From: Brachyhypopomus gauderio
Lineage: Eukaryota; Chordata; Actinopteri; Gymnotiformes; Hypopomidae
Direction of reading: 5' to 3'
Assembly: GCF_052324685.1 (NCBI RefSeq)
Contig: NW_027506905.1
Span: forward strand, 1,223,940-1,287,939
DNA length: 64,000 bases
Shown: positions 1 through 48,549 of the stretch, piece after piece
How positions within the stretch are numbered: position 1 is the first letter of the stretch
Layout of the letters: every line of letters begins with the position of its first letter
The notes under the pieces: generated by a model
The model's input: only the letters and a program-made list of their open reading frames with translations
Database searches by the model: none
Told to the model about the DNA's origin: nothing
Made by a program: the position numbers and the translations under genes

Positions 1-120
1 CACAGGTGCCTCAGAATATCTCTCCCACTATCCATCCATCTGTCAACACTGAAATGTATTCATCCATCCAAACTCTCATCACTTATCCATCCACACATCT
101 ACTGGAGTCCTGCTGAGAGC
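1..120. other. intronic/unique sequence at window edge
   Basis: TCCATCCA-rich simple sequence with no coding signal; it belongs to the kdm4b intron downstream of the 481-589 exon. Confidence 0.6.
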
Positions 121-340
121 AGCCAGACTCAACCGCACTCAGCCAGACTCAACCGCACTCAGCCAGACACAACCGCACTCAGCCAGACTCAACCGCACTC
201 AGCCAGACACAACCGCACTCAGCCAGACTCAACCGCACTCAGCCAGACTCAACCGCACTCAGCCAGACTCAACCGCACTCAGCCAGACTCAACCGCACTC
301 AGCCAGACTCAACAGCACTCAACCAGATTCACCAACACTC
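121..340. repeat. 20-bp minisatellite, ~11 copies
   Basis: Head-to-tail copies of AGCCAGACTCAACCGCACTC with rare ACTC/ACAC changes; the last copies decay toward 340. Intronic in kdm4b. Confidence 0.95.
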
Positions 341-446
341 AACCACTGATTCAGTTCTTCTCATATTCCTTTCAAAATGTTTTGAAATTTAAAGACATTA
401 CTTCTAAAAGCCTTCTAGTAATACACAGAAAATGACACAGAAATTA

Positions 447-478
447 ACATACACACACACACACACACACACACACTT
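447..478. repeat. (CA)n microsatellite
   Basis: Dinucleotide run immediately beyond the GTAAGT donor of the kdm4b 481-589 exon; on the transcript strand it reads (GT)n. Confidence 0.95.
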
Positions 479-480
479 AC

Positions 481-32985
<32,505 letters not shown>

Positions 32986-32989
32986 GGTT

Positions 32990-33735
32990 GCAGGTAGGCT
33001 AATGCAAGAGGCACAAATAAGATGTTTTATACATGTGTCACAAATAAATTACAGCATCACTGAGTCTTTATTCACTGTAATTCAAATATTCTCTTCTAAT
33101 TCAAGTCAAATTTCAAAGATTCAACACTCAGAAGTTTATACTCAGCAGAAGTTAACTTAACAGAAGTTGGAGTCTCAGCACGTACACTCTTACACTAAAA
33201 GGTCGTAAACCTAAACCTGAACTTGTGCACATAGAAAACACTGACTACCCCAGAACATCACAGAGAATTTCTCCATAGGTCATGACCAGTTTCTTTATTT
33301 ATTTACACTGTGCCAGGTATCACATATAATATGCGTGCTTGCCACATTTGAATATACAAAGTAAATCATAGATGTGGAATGTGTGATGAAGGACCAAAAG
33401 TTATGACTATAAAGGTATAAGAGAGTTCAAGTTGTGTGTTTACCAAGTTGTCCACACACTGGCTGCATGTAACCCGCACGTTTGTGATCAGACATCTATA
33501 GACAAACCACAGCGACAACTACGTGCACAACACGCGTACTGGAGAATAATAAAGTAATTAAGTTATTTCTGTTGATTAAAGACTGAAACGAGCAGACTGG
33601 GGTGAGGAGACCGTTTAAAGCCCTGCTGGTCGTACATGATCTCACCTGACCAACACACAGGAGCTCGGCTGGGCCGCCAGATGACATTATAACACCAACT
33701 CAGAGCATTATTACCACCTTGTGCTGTTTGTGCAT
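32990..33735. other. kdm4b 5' intron
   Basis: AT-rich unique sequence upstream of the start-codon exon; that exon's acceptor was not assigned. Confidence 0.5.
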
Positions 33736-33742
33736 GTAGGTC

Positions 33743-33785
<43 letters not shown>
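33736..33785. repeat. (CAA)n microsatellite near the kdm4b promoter
   Basis: About 15 units in the first kdm4b intron or 5' region. Confidence 0.95.
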
Positions 33786-33789
33786 CGCG

Positions 33790-34450
33790 CGTTCCTCACG
33801 GCTCTCCCGCAGGTTTAAATGGCCTTTGTCCACCGTAATGGTGTCGGTGGCGGAGACGCGACACACCGCCGGTGCTGCCGTACACACACACACACACACA
33901 CACCGCCCGGTACCTTCACACGGGCCTCAAGCTGCTCTTGAGCGGCCGATGCACGGTTTGCATGTACGGTTTAAACACCGGAGTTGCGGGTCCGACACTC
34001 GCCGCCCCGCCGCCCCGCACAACCCGACAACATGTCCGACCACAGCCGCTCACGTCGCCGCGTACACGGACACACGACCCAGCACCGCCCGGCGGAAACA
34101 ACCGTGAACTCGTTTACCTCCTGCTGTGTGTCGCGGTCCTTTCTGCTATTTTATGTTTTTTTTAGGAGTTTTTCTTCTTCAAAAAAACCCAAAAGATCAG
34201 TTAGTGATCCATCGCTAAAACACGGGCCTCACGCCTACTGCAGAGGTGCGGGCTCTTTGATTGGTCGAGGGACGCCAAGAGCCCGTAGGCGAACGAGGAG
34301 CTCGGCTTCCCATTGGTTAATGCGGTGTGTTAGACAGCGTGCTGGACCAATCAGAACCGAGTTGTTTGTCCACTGGCGTGTGTCGCGGAAGAGACGTACC
34401 GAACTGGTGGTTGTGCACGTACGTGATGGTCCCGCTTCCGGCACCTGGCT
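33790..34450 (-). promoter_or_regulatory. kdm4b: kdm4b CpG-rich promoter and first noncoding exon
   Basis: CpG-dense 650 bp. A good minus-strand donor (CAGGAG/GTAAAC) with its last exonic base at 34118 suggests a noncoding first exon extending to about 34.2 kb. Upstream of it, three CCAAT-type boxes occur at 34259-34265, 34311-34316 and 34346-34353, the pattern of a TATA-less CpG promoter. Exact start site cannot be read from sequence. Confidence 0.65.
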
Positions 34451-34750
34451 GCTGTCGTCGTGAAGGGACGGTGCAAAACGAAAGCAAAACTTTTACTTTA
34501 TCTACGTGTCATTACATAAAAATACACTGTTAAAACGACTACAAAAATCATATCCAAACAAAAATATGCAAAAAGGGGAATGCATTTCTACAAATTATAT
34601 TTTACGTAATAGGAAACTACAATTAAAAAACTACAATTGACCTAAAACTAATCTAGTCACTACAGCTTTACAATATTCTGCTCCTAATACACACGAACAC
34701 TGGGAAATGGGAGAAGGAAAGAACGCAGCCAAAGACGAAGTAGCTTTTTG
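34451..34750. other. intergenic spacer kdm4b-uhrf1
   Basis: About 300 bp of AT-rich unique DNA between the kdm4b promoter and the uhrf1 3' end. Confidence 0.6.
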
Positions 34751-34771
34751 TTCCATATAAAAGGAAAATGT

Positions 34772-34777
34772 TTTATT
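34772..34777 (-). terminator. uhrf1: uhrf1 polyadenylation signal AATAAA
   Basis: Minus-strand AATAAA about 1.15 kb after the uhrf1 stop; the interval 34778-35923 is then the 3' UTR, AT-rich and without other features. Confidence 0.6.
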
Positions 34778-35923
34778 GAAAAAAATTCAGCACCAAACAG
34801 TGCAAGAAAAATAGCATCTACACCTACATGAAACAGCTAAATACAAATGCTAAAAAATATACAATTTCAGAATATACATTTCCAGTCTAAGCAATATTAG
34901 AAACAATTGAGGTATAACAAAACAATCTGCAGACTGAGGCATTTATTTAGCAAACGGTGAGGAAAAAAAACCAAAACAAACAAACCACAAAAAAAAAAAG
35001 CTAAAACTCACTGAGCAACAACAGAAATTAAGTTTCATTAAATATTTACTTAATGGGAGTAGCCCACTGGGCATTTGCTCCAGAGTTAAAGTCCGTGTGG
35101 TGTCCTGTGCCCATCCCAGGACACTTGGGAAGGAACCAGATTGCATAACGGCAAAAAATGTCAGTAATGACATCAAAATGAAGGAAAATTGAAGCACAAA
35201 CAGTAGTTAGAAAGCAAAGCCAGAACAAAAATCATAAGAGATAAGCCAATGTTTTTATATATGATGTATAGATATATCATATAATCGATTAAAGTTAGTT
35301 AATCACCCATGAAGAAGGAATTAAAACATTTTTAAAGCTGAAGATGGTTTCAAAGTATACTGCTGTTAGACCTAAAACAAATATTTGATCAACTTCAAAA
35401 TGTTTGAGTCAAACGTTTCAAGGGGTCCTGATACCAGTGCATACCTACAAACCTGTAATCAAAATATGCTCACTTATCCCTGGAAACATAAGAAGTATTT
35501 TTAAAGTATTTTGCTGAAAGCAAATAGTGCAGTTGTGCGTAGCTGGTTTTCAAATGATGTGCTGGTGCAGAGTACAATTAGGCCATTACATTTCCTAAAA
35601 GGAAGCTCCTACACCTAAAAACGTCACTAAATAAAAGCAAAACGTTACATTTACCTGTGAATAGAATGATATTGGGAGGGGTCAGAGAAATACCTACCTG
35701 ACAAGAACTGGAAACTAAATAAATGGCAGATTAGGTTACATAAAGTACAGCCCCAATAAAATCGGACCAAAACGAAGTTAACGGCTGGGGCGGCAGGATT
35801 ATCCTACACCCTGGTTATGGTACATCTGTAAAATATATTAAGGTGAACCGCCCTTTAGTTCTGTTGAATTCATTCTCAACGAATAACTCAGTTCATTGGC
35901 GTTCCCAAGCGGGGCCTGCGGCC

Positions 35924-41605
<5,682 letters not shown>

Positions 41606-42694
41606 TGCAGCAGCCCTAAACCAATAACACAGTGTTAGGTAAGGCTCGAGTAGGTAGGTGCAACAAGACGCATTATCAGCTGTTCAGCATGCAGACAAAA
41701 GCATACTAAACTCACACACTGTTAAAAAAGGTCAGAGTTTGAGTCCACAACTCCATCGCTTGGGCGAACAATAAACTAACACTTGAAAAAGGGGTTAATG
41801 GACAGGTAAACAACCAGTGTTGACACCTTTTTCACCAAGCCCTTCCTGTGCTCGCGGAAATGTGGTTATGCGCCACCTACAGTCCTTTTAGTACATGTGG
41901 GTGGTCAAAGTGAAAACAGTCCCTTCCTAAATAACAGGAGTGTGAGAGACATCTCTAGTAGACAGTCAGATGGCAAAGCTGTGTATAAATGTATATAAAT
42001 GTTAATTTACACAACAGTATTAACAGAAACCCCTTTGAAGTTCTGAAATGTTTGGAAAAATACAGCTCGTCAGAACAACATCGCCTTTGTTTAGTTATTA
42101 TTCAACAAAACAACCGCTCAGCTCAGCGAACTCGTAGTTCTAAAAGAAAGTAATAAATGTAGTTTAAAGTCTCGACGCATGCGCCGCGTTTGTAGTTCGG
42201 CCCCGTCGCGAGTCGAAGCGCGCGCGGACGATTCCGCGCCACTGATTGGCTGGCGGGGCTTCCACGACTACCACGGCGCCTATGCCGAGACGGCGCACTC
42301 CAAACACGGCTGACAGCTTCCCAACGCCCCGCGCCAAACCCCCGCGATAAGAACAACAACTACACGATTAACTCTGGTGAAATAAATAAAATAAAAACAC
42401 AGACAACGTTCCAGGTTATTTGGGTAACGTAGTTAGCCAGCTAGCTAGCGGAGGACTGACGTTAGTGCTGGCTAGTTCAGTCAGATGAAAGACCATTGTG
42501 TGTAAAATAAACATCGCCGGAACAATCACACGGACATTAAAAGTAAAGACGAGTTTTAAAGCGAGCCAGCCTTTAATTAAAATAAGACAATTAAATAATT
42601 AAAATTCTTTAAAGATTAATTGAGCGAGAAAGTTACAATGTAACGGCGCTGTATGCATTAAACTTGAATATCGTTTAAATGAAACGTTATTTAC
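41606..42694 (-). other. uhrf1: uhrf1 5' intron
   Basis: The start-codon exon begins at an AG acceptor (first base 41615). The intron runs up to a donor at 42694-42693, with a CpG-rich patch at 42170-42350 that could be a second promoter. Confidence 0.6.
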
Positions 42695-43060
42695 CTCTCT
42701 TCGCGTCCCCTCGAAAACAAGAAAAAGCAACTAAAACGGAATAAATGTGTGAGACTAAAACACTCGTACAGTGGGGAAACTCCGCATAACCTCGCACGAC
42801 GGTTCCCGACTCGAATCAATAAAACTGTTCAACAACGCGTTTCCCCCGCCCGTGGCGAAGAGGTCGCGCTTCTATTGGCTTTCGTGAGACGAAATGCAGT
42901 CGGCGATTGGTTGAGGGATCCATCAATCGTCTCTCCGACCGGAGCTTAGCCTCAGCGCGCGAAATCGAGGTCTCGTGCGGGCACGTGCTCGCGTCGGAAC
43001 GTCCCGCGGGATTATGCGAGATTATGGTAATGTTCCGGCGCGGCCCTGCAAAAGCGGCGT
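42695..43060 (-). promoter_or_regulatory. uhrf1: uhrf1 promoter and noncoding first exon
   Basis: Donor GAGAG/GTAAAT on the minus strand ends a noncoding exon at 42695. Upstream are two inverted CCAAT boxes (ATTGG on plus at 42875-42879 and 42906-42910, 31 bp apart) and an E2F-type GCGCGAAA at 42957-42964, all in CpG-rich DNA. This fits an S-phase gene. Start site inferred between about 42.75 and 42.87 kb. Confidence 0.65.
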
Positions 43061-44090
43061 GCTTTAACAAAGTAATGGACGTTTGTCTTTCTTTTGTGTT
43101 TGTAGGATGCAGTTTTAAAACGACAGCGCGCTGCTTCAGGTGTTCAGGTTGTTCGCGAGAAACCTCCGTTTGCAGTAATCACCTCACAAAACCACCATAA
43201 ACCCCCTGAAACACGAGACACAGCTGCGCGTATTTTGTAGTGACTGGCGGCAGGACGCGTGACGCGCCCGTTTACTTCTTAATCACTGGGATTAATAATC
43301 TGTTGCAAATGTAAAGAGACGAAATATTTAATGTGTCATGTAAAAATGTTCATATGTGTAGCATGTTGATCATTAGAACCGCTGCCTTCACCGTGAATAT
43401 GACCCTTTTCCGCCAGCAGGCCGGGGTGATCAGGAAGCCGCCGGATCATGAGGTCGTGTGGGTCACATCCACATGTACGCACAGGACATAAAGTTAGAAT
43501 AAAGATTTATTTAACTTCACATCAAATGTTGGAAGTCGAAGTGTTAATTCGTGTCATTTTCGCCAACAGTGTAATGACTAAGTTTATCAATATCAATAGA
43601 ACGATAAACTACGTAAAAAGAAACATCTTGATGGTATATTGTAAATAATAACTGCAGTATATTTAAACAACTTTACTGCATCTGTAACTTTGTCTTCTCA
43701 ACATTTTGGGTCTCGCTGTCACTCTCCATCGTTAAATATTTGCTGCCATCTTGTGGTCACAGTTATAAAAAGATTTATTTTTGTGTTGTTTTTCCCGGTC
43801 CAGGTTATATCATTATTTGTTGGGATATTTTAAAGTAAAGAGTGCATATAAAATCAAATAAAGAAAAAGGAACACTGATATTCCCTGTAGAAATGAGTTT
43901 AGTCTACTTCCGCAAACGACTTGATCTTTGACCTATTGATGTCGACGTGCTAGATAATTCTCCTTCCTGTCTACAGCACTGACACTATTAACACTATTAC
44001 ACTTTTTAAAGGTATGTTTATTACATACAGTGTGTGCATCGTCGTGTAGTCATACTAATTTCGTTAATGTTAATAGTTTTAAGACCGGAT
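43061..44090. other. intergenic between divergent uhrf1 and ticam1
   Basis: Unique AT-rich DNA; a CTCF-like motif at 43744-43756. No gene seen. Confidence 0.6.
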
Positions 44091-44171
44091 GTCGTGTAGG
44101 TTGACTGGTTTTGTGTGTTGTTGGTTGAGTGAGTGCGACAGAAACATTCGGTGTCAACGCTGAAATGTCAG
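44091..44171 (+). promoter_or_regulatory. ticam1: probable ticam1 first (noncoding) exon
   Basis: A GTCAG/GTAACA donor at 44172 would splice to the AG acceptor at 45257-45258 before the coding exon, as in other vertebrate TICAM1 genes that have a noncoding first exon. Start site not determined. Confidence 0.4.
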
Positions 44172-44444
44172 GTAACAATTCGTGGTTTAATACAGAAATG
44201 ATACATTCATCTCCAGGTCTTTCATTTATAGAAATGTGAACACTGTCTTCACGCTAAACTATATTTAAAATTTAATTTATGTTTAAAAAGTGTCGGAATA
44301 AAATGTAAAACTTGAAACTTAAAAAAAAGTTAACTAAATGTATTGATTTCATCATTGGGTAACTTTTATAAGTTTGTGTAATGGTAATTAGATCAAAACA
44401 TCTGACACAAAAATGTAGGATCTTTTGGTGTGAATGATATTTAA

Positions 44445-44520
44445 ATCAAATCAAATCAAATATATTTGTATAGCGCTTTTCACAACATATGTTGTCACAA
44501 AGCGCTTTACAGGATTTACA
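44445..44520. repeat. teleost palindromic repeat fragment
   Basis: AAATC repeats followed by a near-palindrome: TAGCGCTTTTCACAACATAT pairs with ATGTTGTCACAAAGCGCTTT. This motif is a common interspersed sequence in fish genomes; family not assigned. Confidence 0.6.
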
Positions 44521-44777
44521 AGGTTAACAATACAATATTTAAGTAGTTGGATCGATGATTTTTAATAATCAATTTATTACATGGTGCACATTTTAAATGT
44601 ATGATGTCCTTCAGGTTTCACTAGTCATGAACATTGTACATGAATATTAGATGTTCAGTTTGATGTTCCCATCAAATTGACAATTTGCCTATATTCACTT
44701 AAACAAAAATGTAGGCCTGTTTACTGAATTGAATTTGAGTGCACTTTATTGTTATACCAGGCTTTTCATTTAACATA

Positions 44778-45155
44778 CACTCACCGGCCACTTTATTAGG
44801 TACACCTTGCTAGAACCAGGTTGGACCCCCTTGTGCCTTCAGAACTGTCTTAATCCTTCGTGGTATAAATTCAGCATTCCTCAGAGAGTCTGGTCCATAT
44901 TGACATGATAGCATCACACATTTGCGCCCACAGAACTGCTGCTCACTGGATATTTTCCTCTTTTTCGGACCATTCTCTATAAACCTAGAGATGGTTGTGT
45001 GTGAAAATCCCAGTAGATCAGCAGTTTCTGAAATACTCAGACCAGCCTGTCTGGCACCAACAACCATGACACGTTCAAAGTCACTGTGATTGGCTGGTTC
45101 GACATTTGCGTTAATGAGCAGTTGGACAGGTGTACCGAATAGTGGCTGGTGAGTG
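44778..45155 (-). mobile_element. internally deleted Tc1/mariner-like element, 378 bp
   Basis: Left end CACTCACCGGCCACTTTATT and reverse-complemented right end CACTCACCAGCCACTATTCG are inverted repeats continuing to GGTACACCT, flanked by TA on both sides (44776-44777, 45156-45157). Minus-strand frame 45067-44810 joins the N-terminal helix-turn-helix (SISETADLLGFSHTTISR) directly to the C-terminal RRIKTVLKAQGGPTWF. The DDE catalytic middle is deleted, so it cannot transpose alone. It lies in the ticam1 5' intron. Confidence 0.88.
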
Positions 45156-45258
45156 TATTTTACCAGTAGTCTAAATGTGATATGACAAGTATCTTATGCA
45201 GCAAATCTGATAACAGCAGTGATCGAATGCAAATGAAAGTGATCTGCTTCTGTTGTAG

Positions 45259-45353
45259 GGTGATCATCATGGATCAGTTATTGGCGTTATCCTGCAGAAA
45301 AGATCTCTGAAAATGTGTCCTGAACATGACATTGTGACTACACTAAGAACTGG
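45259..45353 (+). promoter_or_regulatory. ticam1: ticam1 5' UTR with three upstream ORFs
   Basis: Acceptor TTGTAG then 95 nt before the main ATG. uORF1 45269-45310 (13 codons, ATG with A at -3 and G at +4), uORF2 45313-45390 (25 codons, overlaps the main start out of frame), uORF3 45326-45337 (3 codons). The main ATG at 45354 has T at -3. This arrangement should lower translation of ticam1. Confidence 0.6.
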
Positions 45354-46895
45354 ATGGCAGAAGAGAAGAGACTGCCAGGAGACAAGCTGACAGGAGGGGC
45401 CCAGCTTTGTGCGAACCATAACTCTCCAATTAAAAACCCCTGTGGCGACGTGCCAGAAAGGCTCTTGGGGTCTGAAGGCACTGAAAATAATTTTGGAGCA
45501 GCCAGAGCTGTCGGTGGACATCAGATTATGGCCTGTTCTAACCTGCCCAGCAGGGAAAGTGCTGACACATTAAAAGATGAAGGTCAGGGTGATGGACACG
45601 AGAGCTACCCATCCTCCCTCCGTTCCTGCTCCACCGGTACATCCTACAGTCTTGAGATCAGCTTATCAGCCAGCGACAGTAACAATAAAGAATCAGGACC
45701 GTTGCCTCTGCGGACAGCCCCGGGTAGCAGAGATGACCACAGCACACAGACAAACACCCAGGTTCCTCTTTTAGGTGGAGGGAGTGCTTTAGTAACACAC
45801 CCATGCACACCCGCTGCTCCCAAGCCCCTTGAAAAAAGGCACCAGACTGCAGACTCAAACTCTGCTTACATTAATCAGTGCGTGAACATGTTGGACAGCT
45901 GTCAGATTGTAACATCTAAAAGCACAATCCAAGAGCAAAGCCTGGAGGAGAGTTTTTCGTCTTTGCCTGGTGGCAGTGGAAAAGTAGGAGCACAGCCGGT
46001 CCCACCAGGGCAGTCACATCAAGCATCCTTCACTCGGGATGCTGAGTTGGGGGATGGCTTTAGTGAGGAGAAGACCTTCACAGAGGAGGAGGATCAGTTT
46101 TATGCCTTTGTGATCCTGCATGCCCCAGAAGACACGGAAGAAGCTGTGAGAATCCAGCTCAGGTTGGAGACTGTCTCATCAACAACCGGAGCCACGTTCT
46201 CTGAGGACTTCGCCGAGCCTGGCCGCTCCATCTTCCGATGCGTGGAGGACGCCATACACAACTCCGCCTATGTTATGCTTCTACTCACCCCAAACTTCAA
46301 CACACGCCAGAACGAGACAAACACAGATTCAGCACTCATGAATTCCATTGAGAAGTCTCACAAGTTCAACACCGTCATCCCCTTGCTGCCCAAGACCAAT
46401 GCTCTGGCCAAGGACAAGTTTCCGCTGGTACTGAGAACTAAGAACAGTCTGGACGAGAGAAACAAAAACTTTGAAGGGATGGCTAAAAGGGCCTTGGCAG
46501 CGAAGAAGATAGAAGCCCAGAAGACAAAATGGAGACAGGAACTGCATGTCAAGAAACAGCAGGAAAACCAACAGAGGCTTCATGATGAGAACAGGCACCA
46601 TAGAGATTTTATTAGAGAGCGCAAGAAGGTGGAGGACTTGAAGCTGGAGAGAATCCGCCTGTTAAAGGAACGTGTGGCAGATCCGTACCCTCAGATGCCC
46701 TCAGACCAAGATTATTTTCACGGTGGGCAGTCCCACGGTCACAGACCCTATCAGTGGCCATATCCCATGTCACCACATCCCAGTGAGCCACCATCTAACA
46801 TCAACATCCAGCACGCACAGTACATCATCATTGGGAACGACTCTACAATGACTGTGGGGGGTGCTGGAAATAGCTCTGGGGATGAAGTTACGTAG
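45354..46895 (+). CDS. ticam1: ticam1 (TRIF), TIR-domain adaptor for TLR3/TLR4
   Basis: 513-codon single coding exon. Cytosolic adaptor that links TLRs to interferon (IRF3) and NF-kB signalling. Residues 1-245 are low-complexity Ser/Thr/Gln-rich with SLEIS at 99-103, fitting the pLxIS IRF3-docking motif. TIR domain about 248-390: YAFVILHAPED (box 1), BB loop with FAEPGRS (Pro289, equivalent to the essential TRIF BB-loop proline), CVEDAIHNSAYVMLLLTPNF. Residues 391-440 are a Lys/Glu/Arg-rich helix, likely coiled coil. Near the C-terminus NIQHAQYIIIGNDSTMTV (484-501) resembles a RHIM but has IIIG where the usual core is I/V-Q-I/V-G. Much shorter than human TRIF (712). Start chosen as the first in-frame ATG. 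Confidence 0.95.
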   Translation: MAEEKRLPGDKLTGGAQLCANHNSPIKNPCGDVPERLLGSEGTENNFGAARAVGGHQIMACSNLPSRESADTLKDEGQGDGHESYPSSLRSCSTGTSYSLEISLSASDSNNKESGPLPLRTAPGSRDDHSTQTNTQVPLLGGGSALVTHPCTPAAPKPLEKRHQTADSNSAYINQCVNMLDSCQIVTSKSTIQEQSLEESFSSLPGGSGKVGAQPVPPGQSHQASFTRDAELGDGFSEEKTFTEEEDQFYAFVILHAPEDTEEAVRIQLRLETVSSTTGATFSEDFAEPGRSIFRCVEDAIHNSAYVMLLLTPNFNTRQNETNTDSALMNSIEKSHKFNTVIPLLPKTNALAKDKFPLVLRTKNSLDERNKNFEGMAKRALAAKKIEAQKTKWRQELHVKKQQENQQRLHDENRHHRDFIRERKKVEDLKLERIRLLKERVADPYPQMPSDQDYFHGGQSHGHRPYQWPYPMSPHPSEPPSNINIQHAQYIIIGNDSTMTVGGAGNSSGDEVT

Positions 46896-47461
46896 CACAT
46901 AATACTGAGCCGTCTCGCAAGTTCAGTACATGAGACATGAAAAAATTGCAGCGGTCATTCTGAGACACTATATATGTTCACGGTTGGATTTTAGGAATAG
47001 TAATTATATAAATGTGTGGGGAAATAGAGTGGTTTTGGTATTGAACAGATAACTAGTAAAGGTGTTGTATGTGCCATGTGCTAATTAAAATGCTCTTTTA
47101 GGTTTGTTAATTAAAGCCATTTAAACCAGCTGAACAGGGCTGGGTTTCTAAAGATCATTTTTAAATGGTAGAGTGAATACTCTGGTTGCTCTTAGGTGCT
47201 CTTCTTCTCTCTGTCTCTGTGACCCCCCCCCCCAACCACTCCCATTTTTAACACTATGATGCTTTGAGTTTAGCAGCTTCTCCACATTTTAATCATGACT
47301 TTCACTTGCTAGTAATGTTGATGGAATTTCATTTAGTACATTTGTTGCAGATTTCATATAAAGTAAAAAAAAAGTGACATGCATCTCACAGCACACATCT
47401 GTATACATTAATGAGGTATCGTTGGATTTTTGTTCGTTATATAGTATATTTAATGGTGTTC

Positions 47462-47467
47462 AATAAA
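47462..47467 (+). terminator. ticam1: ticam1 polyadenylation signal AATAAA
   Basis: AATAAA 567 bp after the ticam1 stop, followed by a TCTTCTGTTTTCTCC T-rich element. The 3' UTR 46896-47490 holds a short poly-C at 47223 and AT-rich DNA. Confidence 0.65.
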
Positions 47468-47490
47468 GGTCTTCTGTTTTCTCCATCACC

Positions 47491-47834
47491 CTAGATGCTG
47501 ACTCTTATTTCCTCATTAGTGTATTTATCTTTGTATGACAGTACACAGAACATGCAATAAGCAGGTCTCAGGTGTATAGTATTGTAGTGTATCTTAAGTA
47601 CTGACAAATATGCACATTATATATTAGAATTTTAAGTCTTTTGTAAATTGATTATATAATGCAGAATATATCGTGTGTATAATGTTCTTACTATACGCTA
47701 AATGTGACTAGTTGTGTAAATCGTACTAGTTAAGCAGAGTTGTGTATATGCAAATTGCCTCCTGGGTGTTTGGTGGCCCCGCCCTCAGACCTGCGTCACA
47801 AGGTCAAACAGCTAGTACAGGCAACGCAACCAAG
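47491..47834 (+). promoter_or_regulatory. timm44: timm44 promoter region
   Basis: Short intergenic region after ticam1. CGCCCTCAGACCTGCGTCAC at 47776-47795 and the start context CAAGATGGCGGCC (a YY1-type AAGATGGCGGC) are typical of housekeeping and mitochondrial genes. Start site not determined. Confidence 0.45.
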
Positions 47835-48512
47835 ATGGCGGCCTCCTTGTGTCAGTGTTATCAGGTGAGATTTTTGATAAACGTTTTGCTCAAATGTCCA
47901 TAAATGTCCAGATCGACGTGTTTGATCACTGGTTCGTTGTGCTGCAGCTGAGAAACAAGCTTTTTTTGTTCGTCTTTTACGCTGACTTCCTTTAAATTAA
48001 TCGAAAGAGCTGATGGCTAATGTGTCATGCCGGTCGTCCGATTACATTTTGGGGCCTTTTACACAGGAATCGGTAGAAACATATTAACTATATATCAGAT
48101 ATTTATCTACTGTTATTTATCAGTTATTTATCTACTGCTTACATTTAATGTCCTTGTCTGATGGTGGTATATGCTGACAGCACACTAGCTACCTAGTTAT
48201 ATTAATAACACATCCCATAATAGTTGTTTTATTGTATACATGATGTACAAGGGTTTAACGTTAGTCGTACCCATTAGACACAATATGTTTGGTTTAGGTT
48301 TATATCGCACTCTTTCAGATATTGTTCCAGGTGTTATTTATAGTTCATAAAAGGCGCCAGAATGAGCGACACCTTGTAAATAAACATTTAACCAAAACTT
48401 AAAATACAAATTTCCTCGTCTTCATATTTTAAGTATGGGTGTAATAACTAACATTTACAGTGACCTATTTAAGTGCTACCTAAATACTTTCAATATTATT
48501 CTCCCTCTTTTT

Positions 48513-48549
<37 letters not shown>

